Assembly: GCA_026994225.1 (NCBI GenBank) | Contig: JALWRI010000095.1 | Coordinates: forward strand, 1 to 52,339 | Length of the DNA stretch: 52,339 nucleotides | Reading direction: 5' to 3' | DNA from: Gammaproteobacteria bacterium | GTDB taxonomy: Bacteria > Pseudomonadota > Gammaproteobacteria > GRL18 | In this document: positions 1 to 8,395 of the stretch, one piece after another | Position numbering within the stretch: position 1 is the stretch's first letter | Layout: each line of letters opens with the position of its first letter | Made by a program: the position numbers and the translations under genes | Notes under the pieces: model-generated | The model's database searches: none | The model's input: the letters and a program-made list of their open reading frames with translations, nothing else | What the model was told of the DNA's origin: nothing

Positions 1-535
1 CCTGTACCGCTTTTTTTTCCCATTGAGGAACGCTTTAGAGCGTAAATATTCGAAGGTTCTTTGTTTTATTACTTTTGAGGCATTATTATCGGCATTGTCT
101 ATATGCCCGCATTTTAAACATAAGAACCCAGACTGGCTCTTACGGTTCTTTTTATCCATATTACCGCACTGAGCACATTGCTGACTAGAGTAGGCCGCTG
201 GCACTTTTACCAGTAATTTACCTGAGTCTCTGAGTTTATATGCTGTAAACTGTCTGATTTGACCCAGGTTCATGGCCAGCAGTGCTTTATTCAGCCCGCT
301 TTTTGCTTTAGTGTTGTTTCTTAGCTATTTCCCCGGGTTTCTCGGATCGGGTCTGGCTTTTGCCTTTCGGCTTATATTGCTGATATTGATATCCTCTGCT
401 GATAAGCCTGCTGTGCCAGACGGGTTTTCTGGTTTTAAATCACGGTATAAGAGCCAATCCACTGCGCAATCAGTTCGGCGGCCTGTGGCGACAGTTGATC
501 GGTGATTTCGATGGCTTTTCCGTGTTTGACTTTCA
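1..535 (-). pseudogene. tnpB: Broken IS200/IS605-family TnpB (OrfB) gene
   Basis: On the minus strand an ATG at 535 opens a frame starting MKVKHGKAIEITDQLSPQ that stops after 33 codons. The rest is spread over other frames. Near 300-180 there is a TnpB/RuvC-like stretch (NKALLAMNLGQIRQFTAYKL), and near 180-10 a zinc ribbon with two CxxC pairs (CAQCG, CLKCG) followed by DNADNNA, which fits the last RuvC aspartate. TnpB is an RNA-guided nuclease of IS200/IS605 elements. Here the middle is missing or scrambled and several stops interrupt it, so it cannot make a working protein. The 3' end runs off the window. A shorter relative lies at 35240-35476. It sits just upstream of fliL, where fliK or another flagellar gene is often found, so it may mark a rearrangement. 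Confidence 0.85.
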
Positions 536-758
536 TGCTGTAAATTATATAGACTAAATACATTAACAGCAAGTCTTGAAGTGTGATAATGTCCAGGAGT
601 ACAGAAATGGGTGGTGCTTCATTGAGCGCGGTCAAAAAGTATGTGCAACAACAAAATGCACCGTCCTGATACCACGGGCTAACTTGCCCCTGAAGGAGCG
701 AGACTGCGCCCTGCATCTTTATGTTCAAAAATAGTAACAATAATCATAGGATACCAGC

Positions 759-1337
759 ATGGCAGAAAAAAATGAAGAACTTGATTTAGATATTAGTGAT
801 GGAGAAGGTGTTAAAAAATCACCTAAAAAATTAATTTTAATTATAGTAGGAGTGATATTATTAATAGCTATAAGTATTGGAGCAACATTATTTTTAGTAG
901 GATTTTTTGATGATAACACCGATCCGGAAAATGATGATAAAGCGAAGGACGAAACCAGTGAAACGTCTACTATATCAGGAGAAAATGAGGCAGATAGTGA
1001 GCAAGATGATGTAGGGGCTAAGCCACATTATCATACTTTAGAACCCGCTTTTGTATTAAATTTTGAAGGTAAAAGTCCGGCTCGTTATATGCAAATTGCC
1101 ATCGCATTAATGAGTAAACAAGAAGCCACTTTGGCAGAACTGGAAAAACATGCGCCAGTAATACGTAATCGAATATTACTGTTATTGAGTAATCAAAAAT
1201 ATGTTGAATTAATTACCCCCGAAGGGAAGAAAAAATTAAAACTGGAAATTAAAGAAACCGTTGAGAAAGTAATTCAAAAAAAATCTAAAAAGTTACACAT
1301 TAATGCGGTGTATTTTACCAGCTTTATTATGCAATAA
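759..1337 (+). CDS. fliL: Flagellar basal body protein FliL
   Basis: 192 residues. A short acidic cytoplasmic start is followed by one membrane segment (about residues 24-48), an acidic linker, and the periplasmic FliL domain (about 85-192) with its typical Leu-rich helix and a C-terminal strand ending VYFTSFIMQ. FliL is an inner-membrane protein around the MotAB stator that supports motor torque. The start is an ATG preceded by AGGA. It is the first gene of a flagellar run, 36 nt ahead of fliM. The gene is intact despite the transposon relic about 220 nt upstream. The identity is secure from the fold, the length and the fliM neighbour. Confidence 0.93.
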   Translation: MAEKNEELDLDISDGEGVKKSPKKLILIIVGVILLIAISIGATLFLVGFFDDNTDPENDDKAKDETSETSTISGENEADSEQDDVGAKPHYHTLEPAFVLNFEGKSPARYMQIAIALMSKQEATLAELEKHAPVIRNRILLLLSNQKYVELITPEGKKKLKLEIKETVEKVIQKKSKKLHINAVYFTSFIMQ

Positions 1338-1373
1338 GTATTTCTAGTTGTTTTGTTAAATGGGTAGATAATT

Positions 1374-2387
1374 ATGGCTGGAGCAAACGATCTCTTATCA
1401 CAAGATGAAATTGATGCACTATTGCACGGTGTTGATGATGGTGATGTAGAGGTCGATGATGATGAGGACAGTCCAGATGGTATGCGATCCTACGATTTTA
1501 ATAGTGAGGATCGGATTGTTCGTGGTCGGATGCCGACGCTGGAAATGGTTAACGAGCGTTTTGCTCGTTATCTACGCATTAGTTTGTTTAATATGTTACG
1601 CCGTTCTGCCGATGTATCCATCCGAGGCGTACAGATGTTAAAATTTAACGAATATGTACATACCCTATTTGTGCCAACCAGTTTAAATATTGTTAAAATG
1701 CGTCCTTTGCGAGGCAATGCCCTATTTGTTTTTGAACCAAAATTAGTCTTTATTTTAGTTGATAATTTTTTTGGTGGTGATGGTCGCTATCATGCTAAAA
1801 TTGAGGGGCGAGAATTTACGCCCACTGAGCAAAGGGTTATCCATTTACTGTTGGAAATTTGCTTTAAAGATATGCGAGAAGCCTGGTCACCGGTTATGCA
1901 AGTAGATTATGAGTATATTAGTCGAGAAGTGAATCCACAATTTGCAAATATTGTCAGTCCTACGGAAGTTGTGGTAGTGAGTACCATACAAGTTGAACTA
2001 GATGGTGGGGGAGGTAATATTCATGTAACGTTGCCTTATGCGATGTTGGAACCTATTCGTGATTTACTCGATGCCGGTATTCAAAGTGATCGTAGTGAAA
2101 TTGATGAACGTTGGACACAAGCTATGCATGAAGAGGTAAAATCTGCCTGTGTTAATGTATCAAGTGTATTAACAACGTTGGATTTATCATTAAAAGATAT
2201 TTCAAATTTGAAAGCAGGCGATATACTACCTATAGAATTACCTGAAAAAGTCCCGGTTTATGTGGAAGATTTACCCTTGTTTCATGCCAGCTATGGGGTA
2301 CATAATGATAAAATGGCAGTAAAAATAGAAGGACGTATTGATCATGGTAAGCCGATAGAATCTATTTTACCTAAGATAACTAAATAA
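1374..2387 (+). CDS. fliM: Flagellar motor switch protein FliM
   Basis: 337 residues, normal for FliM. The N-terminus carries the LSQDEIDALL motif that binds phospho-CheY, so motor direction can respond to chemotaxis. The middle domain (about 50-230) includes the GGxG-type region (FFGGDGRYH) that contacts FliG. The C-terminal SpoA domain (about 255-335) forms the C-ring with FliN. There is an unusually acidic stretch at residues 20-32 between the CheY-binding peptide and the middle domain. The gene lies between fliL and fliN in the normal gammaproteobacterial order and is probably co-transcribed with both. Confidence 0.97.
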   Translation: MAGANDLLSQDEIDALLHGVDDGDVEVDDDEDSPDGMRSYDFNSEDRIVRGRMPTLEMVNERFARYLRISLFNMLRRSADVSIRGVQMLKFNEYVHTLFVPTSLNIVKMRPLRGNALFVFEPKLVFILVDNFFGGDGRYHAKIEGREFTPTEQRVIHLLLEICFKDMREAWSPVMQVDYEYISREVNPQFANIVSPTEVVVVSTIQVELDGGGGNIHVTLPYAMLEPIRDLLDAGIQSDRSEIDERWTQAMHEEVKSACVNVSSVLTTLDLSLKDISNLKAGDILPIELPEKVPVYVEDLPLFHASYGVHNDKMAVKIEGRIDHGKPIESILPKITK

Positions 2388-2418
2388 TAGTGATATATCT
2401 TATTTAAAGGAGGCAAGC

Positions 2419-2790
2419 ATGGGCGAAGAGCAAGATCCCTGGGAAGCTGCGATGAATGAACAAGAAAAAAGTCAGCAACTAGATAAAGCGGAATTTGATC
2501 AATTATCAAATGAAAATGCCCCAGAAGAAGGGGAAGTAAATTTAGATATTATTTTAGATGTACCAGTTACCCTGGCAATGGAAATTGGGCGGACTAAAAT
2601 CAATATTCGTAATTTATTAAAACTCAATCAAGGCTCTATTTTAGAATTAGACAGACTAGCTGGAGAGCCGATGGATGTATTAGTTAATGGTACTTTAATT
2701 GCACATGGTGAAGTGGTGGTGGTGAATGAGAAATTTGGTGTGCGTTTAACAGATGTGATCAGCCCAACAGAACGGATAAAAAAATTATAA
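2419..2790 (+). CDS. fliN: Flagellar motor switch protein FliN
   Basis: 123 residues. An acidic N-terminal arm (about 1-40) leads into a single SpoA domain (about 45-123) with the family pattern VPVTLAMEIGRTKI and ending EKFGVRLTDVISPTERI. FliN forms the lower part of the cytoplasmic C-ring with FliM and docks the export ATPase complex. A strong Shine-Dalgarno site (AAAGGAGGC) precedes the ATG. The stop TAA shares one base with the ATG of fliO, so translation of the two is probably coupled. Confidence 0.96.
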   Translation: MGEEQDPWEAAMNEQEKSQQLDKAEFDQLSNENAPEEGEVNLDIILDVPVTLAMEIGRTKINIRNLLKLNQGSILELDRLAGEPMDVLVNGTLIAHGEVVVVNEKFGVRLTDVISPTERIKKL

Positions 2791-3194
2791 TGCGGGTAGG
2801 AATACAGGTGATATTGTTATTTATGCTACCTTGGCATAATGTGTTGGCAAGCGTTGCAGCCATATCACATCAAACAACAGTCATCTCCTCTACGAGCCCA
2901 ACGAGGCAAGAGTTCCCAATAACGACTGCACCCTCTATTATTAACGCTTTATTTAAAACACTGTTAGCTTTAGCGGTGGTGCTAGTTTGTATGTGGTTAG
3001 CAAGTGCGTTGTTAAAACGTATGGGCGGATTTTCCAGCCAACAAGGGCAGCGTATACAAATATTAGCTTCTATGCCTTTAGGACAAAGAGAAAAAGTAGT
3101 ATTAATTGAAGTTGAAAAGCAACAATTATTATTAGGGGTAACAGCAAACAACATTACCCTGTTACAAACCATAGCAAAAAAAAATGAAGCCTAG
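2790..3194 (+). CDS. fliO: Flagellar export assembly protein FliO
   Basis: 134 residues. A hydrophobic N-terminus (likely signal sequence, about 1-21), a short periplasmic segment, one membrane segment (about 53-72) and a cytoplasmic FliO domain with the typical pattern RIQILASMPLGQREKVVLIE. FliO helps assemble the FliP pore of the flagellar type III export gate. The gene overlaps fliN by one base and fliP by 11 bases, which indicates tight translational coupling. FliO is poorly conserved, so position between fliN and fliP adds weight to the call. Confidence 0.93.
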   Translation: MRVGIQVILLFMLPWHNVLASVAAISHQTTVISSTSPTRQEFPITTAPSIINALFKTLLALAVVLVCMWLASALLKRMGGFSSQQGQRIQILASMPLGQREKVVLIEVEKQQLLLGVTANNITLLQTIAKKNEA

Positions 3195-3930
3195 TATTAT
3201 CATCCTCTTAATTAGTCTCTGCTATGCAAGCTGTACAGGGGTCTATGCTGCGCCAGGTTTGGATGCATTAACCATTACCACCGGGGAAAATGGCGAACAA
3301 AGTTACACCTTGACCATTCAAGTTTTGGCGTTAATGACGGTATTAACGTTATTACCCAGTATGGTATTAATGATGACCTCTTTTACCCGTGTTGCGATTG
3401 TGTTAGCAATTTTGCGTCAGGCATCGGGTTTGGCTCAATCTCCATCGTCTCAGGTATTAGTAGGGTTGGCCATTTTTTTAACCTTTTTTATTATGGCACC
3501 GGTATTCGATAGAATGTATACCGAAGCTGTCGCACCGTATTTAGATGAAAAAATAGCGTTGTTACCGGCAATAAAAAAGGGGAGTAAACCCTTACATGAA
3601 TTTATGATAGCGCAAACGAGAGAAAAAGAATTAATGATGTTTGCGGGTATTGCAGGATATGACAGTTTTAATGAACCTAAAGATGTCCCTTTTAGTGTTT
3701 TAATTCCCGCTTTTGTTACTAGTGAGTTAAAAACGGCCTTTCAAATTGGTTTTATTTTATTTATTCCTTTTTTAATTATTGATCTAGTGGTTGCCAGTGT
3801 TTTAATGTCTATGGGGATGATGATGTTATCTCCCTTAATTGTCTCATTGCCGTTTAAATTAATGTTATTTGTATTAGCAGATGGTTGGACATTGGTACTT
3901 GGCACGTTAGCGAAAAGTTATTATGTGTAG
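3184..3930 (+). CDS. fliP: Flagellar export gate protein FliP
   Basis: 248 residues. Cleavable signal peptide (about 1-22), then the conserved FliP core with MTSFTRVAIVLAILRQA near residue 60, VGLAIFLTFFIMAPVFD near 95, and a C-terminal half with TSELKTAFQIGFILFIPF, SMGMMMLSP and LPFKLMLFVLADGW. Five FliP copies form the core of the export gate with FliQ and FliR. In most gammaproteobacteria fliQ follows at once. Here the next gene is unrelated and overlaps fliP by 8 nt, so fliQ, fliR and flhB must lie elsewhere or be absent. The protein looks complete. Confidence 0.97.
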   Translation: MKPSIIILLISLCYASCTGVYAAPGLDALTITTGENGEQSYTLTIQVLALMTVLTLLPSMVLMMTSFTRVAIVLAILRQASGLAQSPSSQVLVGLAIFLTFFIMAPVFDRMYTEAVAPYLDEKIALLPAIKKGSKPLHEFMIAQTREKELMMFAGIAGYDSFNEPKDVPFSVLIPAFVTSELKTAFQIGFILFIPFLIIDLVVASVLMSMGMMMLSPLIVSLPFKLMLFVLADGWTLVLGTLAKSYYV

Positions 3931-5398
3931 ATGGAATATTATTCTATTTTTGTCCTGTTTTTGGCACAGCGTTGATGCGCTGGAATTTACCCAACATACC
4001 TTGAAATTACCTTTAGCATTAGAAGGTAAGGTCTATGCAGTAGATATTTTACCTCAGCCTGGAATAGAGCTATTAGCGCAAATTAAACATAAACAACAAA
4101 CCCGTTTTGCCCTGTATCAATGGCAATCAAAGCAAACTATTACCCAAAGAGGGACGATTATTATCCAGCCAGAATGGTTATTTTTTGATTATGGTAAATT
4201 ACAATCACAACGGATAGGTATATATTTTTTAACTAAAGACCAGTTATTACGTTATAACATTGAAACTACCAATACAGAAAAAGTGCTGGATCTGCATTCT
4301 ATTTACCAGCAACAACAGCATAGCCGTTTTACAAAAATGGATTTTATTCAAGATCTCAATCAAGATGGGATAGATGATATTATTATTGCAGATTTTCAAG
4401 GTTATCATTTATGGTTACAAGATACACAAGGGCAATTACATTATCAATTTATAGCAATGCCTGCCATGATGCGGGTATTTGGTGAACGTAACATTCCCAG
4501 CTATTATCCTTATCCGTTATATAATATTGATATAAATAAAGATAAAAAACCTGATATAGTCTTTTACAAGGATAATGTACTATGGGGATATATACAAACA
4601 CCAAAGGGTTTTGCTAAAGAAGCTATTACGATACCTTTGCCTTTTCAACTCGAAGAAAGTGATTGGCAAGAGCGTATACGCAGCAGTGATGAGCGTCCTG
4701 ATCAAAGTAATTTAGCATTTAGCAGTTTACAAGCCTTAGTTGATTTGGATGGTGATCAGATAGTAGATATTATTGCTCAAAAAACGACCAGTAAAGGCGT
4801 TTTTAATAAAAAGAGTGCCTATCAGATATATTTTGGAAAGTGGCGTAATCAGCAGTTATATTTTGATAAAACACCTCATCATAGTGTGAAATCTGATGGG
4901 GTACAATTTGATTTAGTATTAAAAGATATATTTAATCAGCAACGTTTAACAATGATTAACTCTAGTATGTTGATTACGCTACGTAAGGTAATGCAAGCCT
5001 TGTTTACCAAAAAAATAGATGTGGATATTATTTTTTATAATCTGGATAAACACCGCCATTATCAAGCAACAATAGAAAAAAGTATCAATGTCAGCTTTGA
5101 TTTTAAAACTGGTTATAGCAGTTATCCGGTTAATCAATTAGCTGATTTAAATAATGATGGAAAACTGGATTTATTATTACAAGAAAAGACAAAGGTATTG
5201 GCTATTTACCTTAACCAGGATAATAAGAAAAGTTGGAAAAAAGCAAAAGTAAAACTAACACTGGCATTGCCTAAATCGGGAGAATCGCTATTTATCCAGG
5301 ATGTGAATCAAGATACCAAGCAAGATATTGTTGTCTATTATGGAAAAGCCGATGGGAAAAAACAACAACAAATAATAAGACTCTTGTTACAACAATGA
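3923..5398 (+). CDS. Exported FG-GAP/VCBS repeat protein
   Basis: 491 residues. Signal peptide about 1-19 (cleavage near SVDA-LEF). The mature part has at least five calcium-binding loops of the FG-GAP/VCBS type: DLNQDGIDDI (about 144), DINKDKKPDI (about 204), DLDGDQIVDI (about 274), DLNNDGKLDL (about 409) and DVNQDTKQDI (about 455). This suggests an integrin-alpha-like beta-propeller in the periplasm or at the cell surface. The function is not known. It overlaps fliP upstream by 8 nt and the next membrane protein gene by 4 nt (ATGA), so all three are probably one transcript. Inference: a surface or periplasmic partner of the glycosylation genes that follow. Confidence 0.8.
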   Translation: MCRWNIILFLSCFWHSVDALEFTQHTLKLPLALEGKVYAVDILPQPGIELLAQIKHKQQTRFALYQWQSKQTITQRGTIIIQPEWLFFDYGKLQSQRIGIYFLTKDQLLRYNIETTNTEKVLDLHSIYQQQQHSRFTKMDFIQDLNQDGIDDIIIADFQGYHLWLQDTQGQLHYQFIAMPAMMRVFGERNIPSYYPYPLYNIDINKDKKPDIVFYKDNVLWGYIQTPKGFAKEAITIPLPFQLEESDWQERIRSSDERPDQSNLAFSSLQALVDLDGDQIVDIIAQKTTSKGVFNKKSAYQIYFGKWRNQQLYFDKTPHHSVKSDGVQFDLVLKDIFNQQRLTMINSSMLITLRKVMQALFTKKIDVDIIFYNLDKHRHYQATIEKSINVSFDFKTGYSSYPVNQLADLNNDGKLDLLLQEKTKVLAIYLNQDNKKSWKKAKVKLTLALPKSGESLFIQDVNQDTKQDIVVYYGKADGKKQQQIIRLLLQQ

Positions 5399-6654
5399 GT
5401 AATACTAACGTATTATTTTTTAGTTTGTTGTTAGGTATATTGATTACTTTTATTGCTCGTTATATATACTCGTACCCCTTACATCCTACTGACGAACTAA
5501 ATTATATTGCTATTTTAAATTATTTAGAAAATAAATCTGATTGGCCCATATCAGGTCCAGGTTATGTAATGTTGCTACAGGGATTACAAACTTACTCCCA
5601 GCAGAGCTATTCTTATTTAGTACCCACCACAGCAATGCTAATAAGTAGTATTTATTATTGTTGTTTATATTTCCTCTATCGTTTATTAGGATTAAATAAT
5701 AAAGATATAATGGGAATAATACTTATATTATCACTGTGTAGTTACTTTTTAGCCCCGATGTTAGAAGGTCGTCCACAGCAACTGGGTATGTTATGGAGTC
5801 TTGCATTGGTTGTTATTTTTATCCGTATGAAGGATAAAAAATCGTTGATATGGTTATTTGTCAGTGCATATGTCGGACTATTATATTATCATTTATTATC
5901 TTTTTTAATCGCTGCGTTCTTGATATGGGGGTTAGTAATAAGACAGTATTTAAGTAAAAAAAATTCTTTTAATAATATGAAGATATTATTATTTAGCACA
6001 CTAATAAGTACTGTAGTATTATTTACTACATCTAGCTATCACTATATGTTACAAAACATTTGTGATTTTCATATTGCAAGTCTTTTAAAGCAAAATAATA
6101 TCTATTACTTATTGCTTGGTTGTGGAATATTAGCCATTATATTGAAATATCTGTATATAACATTACAGATAAAAAAAGATGATATGATGCAACTAGAGGA
6201 AAAATACTATATATATAGCATATTAACGGCCTCAATTATATTATCCATAGTAGCGTTTATCTTTATTTGGTATATTTCTCCAACCAGTTACCTGACTTTT
6301 TATCAAGAAAGCATAATACTTTTTTTCTTATTTCAAATGGGCAATATATACTTTGGAATAGGTTTTTTTTATGGGTTATATCAATGCTTGTCTAAGACAG
6401 AGCGATTACTTCAGCTAGAAATTTTTTTCCAATCGAGTGGCATTTTAATGCTTTTAGGAGCAGTGGTAGTATTATTATCTCCCTTTTTAGGAGATAAAAA
6501 TTGGATAATTCGAGTGATAGATTACTGGACATTATTTGCTGCACCTTTGGTATTATCAGGAATTAAAGCATTACAAAAAAAATGTTCTTATACTTGTTAT
6601 TTCTTTTATCCTGCATTACTGTATGGAAGTCTTTTACACGTGATAAGACCCTAA
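5395..6654 (+). CDS. Polytopic membrane protein, possible GT-C-type glycosyltransferase
   Basis: 419 residues with about ten predicted membrane segments. The first loop after segment one contains HPTDELNY, where an acidic pair sits as in GT-C enzymes of the GT39/PMT type, followed by GPGYVMLLQ. A middle loop carries EGRPQQLG. These features, together with overlap into the FG-GAP gene and adjacency to a methyltransferase and a glycosyltransferase, make a lipid-sugar-dependent glycosyltransferase or polysaccharide polymerase likely. I cannot assign a family, and a plain transporter is not excluded. The codons are very AT-rich, more so than in fliP or the triple glycosyltransferase. Confidence 0.5.
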   Translation: MSNTNVLFFSLLLGILITFIARYIYSYPLHPTDELNYIAILNYLENKSDWPISGPGYVMLLQGLQTYSQQSYSYLVPTTAMLISSIYYCCLYFLYRLLGLNNKDIMGIILILSLCSYFLAPMLEGRPQQLGMLWSLALVVIFIRMKDKKSLIWLFVSAYVGLLYYHLLSFLIAAFLIWGLVIRQYLSKKNSFNNMKILLFSTLISTVVLFTTSSYHYMLQNICDFHIASLLKQNNIYYLLLGCGILAIILKYLYITLQIKKDDMMQLEEKYYIYSILTASIILSIVAFIFIWYISPTSYLTFYQESIILFFLFQMGNIYFGIGFFYGLYQCLSKTERLLQLEIFFQSSGILMLLGAVVVLLSPFLGDKNWIIRVIDYWTLFAAPLVLSGIKALQKKCSYTCYFFYPALLYGSLLHVIRP

Positions 6655-6673
6655 ATTAAAAATGGAATAAATA

Positions 6674-8374
6674 ATGTTGGAACAGAATAATCCCAATATA
6701 GATATGGGGCAATTGAGATATTGCCTACAACAAGAAATATCCAAACAACATGAACAAATTATTAGCCGCTTTAAATATATCCCTGAGCAGAGTAAAAAAC
6801 AAGATAAGAAACAAGAAGAACCAACTCAACCTTTCAATTATAATCCCTATCGTTATGAATATACCTTGTCAGAGGTATTAAGCGATGTGAATAAAGAGGG
6901 ACAAAGGGTTCAGTATAACAATAGAGTATTTTTAAAAAATGCTTATTGGTACGTCTTACGGCGAGAAATTGATCCAGATGGATTAGTATATTATACACAA
7001 AAATTGTCAGTCGGGATGTCTAGGATAGAATGTTTATTACGTTTGCGTTTATCTTCAGAAGGACGTATTCAGGGCGTACGTATTATTGGTTTATGGAGTG
7101 CTTTTTTAGAACAAAAAATAGCAATAAAAGCCTTGAGTAGCATAGCAAAAAGAATACAGCATATTGGCGAATATCCATTAATAAGTGGTGCATTGCAATG
7201 GTTTATTGATCTGACACAACTTAGTTATATTCCTCGCCGTTTACGACAATGTCAAGAACAAATATATAGGCAATCTATAGCGCATACTGAAGATGAAATA
7301 AAAAATAACCAACGAGACTTATTATTAGCTACACAAGAAAAAAAGCTGGAAGTGCAAGAAAGAAGGCTAGAAACCCAAGAAAAAATATTAGAGGCGCAAC
7401 AACAAGCATTAGCCGTTCAAGAAAAACACTTAATAGATCAGCAACAAGCATTAGCTGTTCAGGAAAAACACTTAATAGATCAGCAACAAGCATTAGCTGT
7501 TCAAGAAAAACACTTAATAGATCAACAACAAGTACTAAACTTACAACAGCAACGTAGTCAGCAACAACAGAGCTTGTTAGAAAGTCGCATCGCTTCTTTA
7601 ACACAAGAATTGCGTTGGCAGGAGCAGACCCATTTTGTGGTGGCGTCTGAGGCATCTAACGATACAACCGCTACAACGCCAGCAGCTCCAGCACTTTCTA
7701 ATGCAACAGCATTAAAACAAACGCAATTTTATCTTGCTTTTGAAAATACCTTTAGAGGTTCTAAAGCGGTTATTCGAGAACGTTTAACGGCGTACCTACC
7801 CTTGTTAGATGATTTGCCATCTCATGCAACCGCATTGGATATAGGTTGTGGACGAGGAGAGTGGTTAAGTTTATTGGAAGAGCAAGGGATACAAGCACAA
7901 GGGATTGATGTTAATAGTGCAATGATAAAAAGTTGTGAAGAAAATCATTTATTGGTAAAACAGGCGGATGCGTTAGCTTATTTAATGACATTGGAAAAAA
8001 ATAGTATAGATTTAATCACCGCTTTTCATGTTATTGAACATATTCCTTTTGCACAGGTGATTGAACTGTTTGATAGTGTTTTACAGGTATTAAAACCCCA
8101 TGGTATGATCATTTTTGAAACCCCTAATCCTGAAAATATCCAGGTAGGGAGTTGCAGTTTTTATCATGATCCCAGTCATAACAATCCATTGCCTCCCATG
8201 CTGATTGAATTTTTAGCACAACATAGAGGCTATGACCAAGTACAAATACAGCGAATAAATCCTTATCCATCAGATTTATGGGTACCAGAAAAAGACAGTA
8301 TTGCCGCAGAGCATATCAATCGTTATTTTTATTCAGCACAAGATTATGCTTTGATAGCACGTAAAAAACAGTAA
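6674..8374 (+). CDS. DUF4214 / coiled-coil / SAM-dependent methyltransferase fusion
   Basis: 566 residues with no signal peptide. Residues about 82-135 form a short DUF4214-like unit (YWYVLRREIDPDGLVYYTQK). Residues 205-320 are a Gln/Glu-rich coiled coil with three copies of a 14-residue unit, ALAVQEKHLID being its core. Residues about 355-566 are a class I methyltransferase: SAM-binding loop LDIGCGRGEW at 388-397, acidic ID at 411-412, and FHVIEHIP near 451-458. The layout recalls WbdD-type polysaccharide chain terminators, where a coiled coil measures chain length beside a methyltransferase. That comparison is inference. Next to the triple glycosyltransferase it probably modifies or caps a surface glycan in the cytoplasm. 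Confidence 0.75.
   Translation: MLEQNNPNIDMGQLRYCLQQEISKQHEQIISRFKYIPEQSKKQDKKQEEPTQPFNYNPYRYEYTLSEVLSDVNKEGQRVQYNNRVFLKNAYWYVLRREIDPDGLVYYTQKLSVGMSRIECLLRLRLSSEGRIQGVRIIGLWSAFLEQKIAIKALSSIAKRIQHIGEYPLISGALQWFIDLTQLSYIPRRLRQCQEQIYRQSIAHTEDEIKNNQRDLLLATQEKKLEVQERRLETQEKILEAQQQALAVQEKHLIDQQQALAVQEKHLIDQQQALAVQEKHLIDQQQVLNLQQQRSQQQQSLLESRIASLTQELRWQEQTHFVVASEASNDTTATTPAAPALSNATALKQTQFYLAFENTFRGSKAVIRERLTAYLPLLDDLPSHATALDIGCGRGEWLSLLEEQGIQAQGIDVNSAMIKSCEENHLLVKQADALAYLMTLEKNSIDLITAFHVIEHIPFAQVIELFDSVLQVLKPHGMIIFETPNPENIQVGSCSFYHDPSHNNPLPPMLIEFLAQHRGYDQVQIQRINPYPSDLWVPEKDSIAAEHINRYFYSAQDYALIARKKQ
7397..7522 (+). repeat. Three tandem 42-bp in-frame repeats
   Basis: Three near-identical 42-bp units encode residues 242-283 of the methyltransferase fusion, each starting with three Gln codons and ending LID. 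The units differ at only a few bases. A decayed fourth unit (QQQVLNLQQQ) follows. Gain or loss of a unit would keep the frame and change coiled-coil length by two heptads. Confidence 0.9.
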
Positions 8375-8395
8375 GTTCTAAGAGTAATCAGGATT

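Noticed and set aside
1-535. Active TnpB RNA-guided nuclease with guide RNA
   Set aside because: The frame is interrupted by several stops and lacks most of the RuvC core. Only relics are visible.
547-666. Short plus-strand frame from 589 ending at 666, with residues MGGASLSAVKKYVQQQ
   Set aside because: 27 codons, no clear ribosome site, no family recognised. It may be the end of a gene broken by the TnpB element, but nothing supports it.
7397-7522. CRISPR-like array
   Set aside because: The direct repeats are contiguous without spacers and lie in frame in a coiled-coil gene.
7329-7655. Minus-strand hydrophobic frame with repeats opposite the methyltransferase fusion
   Set aside because: The repeats are the complement of the 42-bp coding repeats. 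The plus-strand gene explains them fully.
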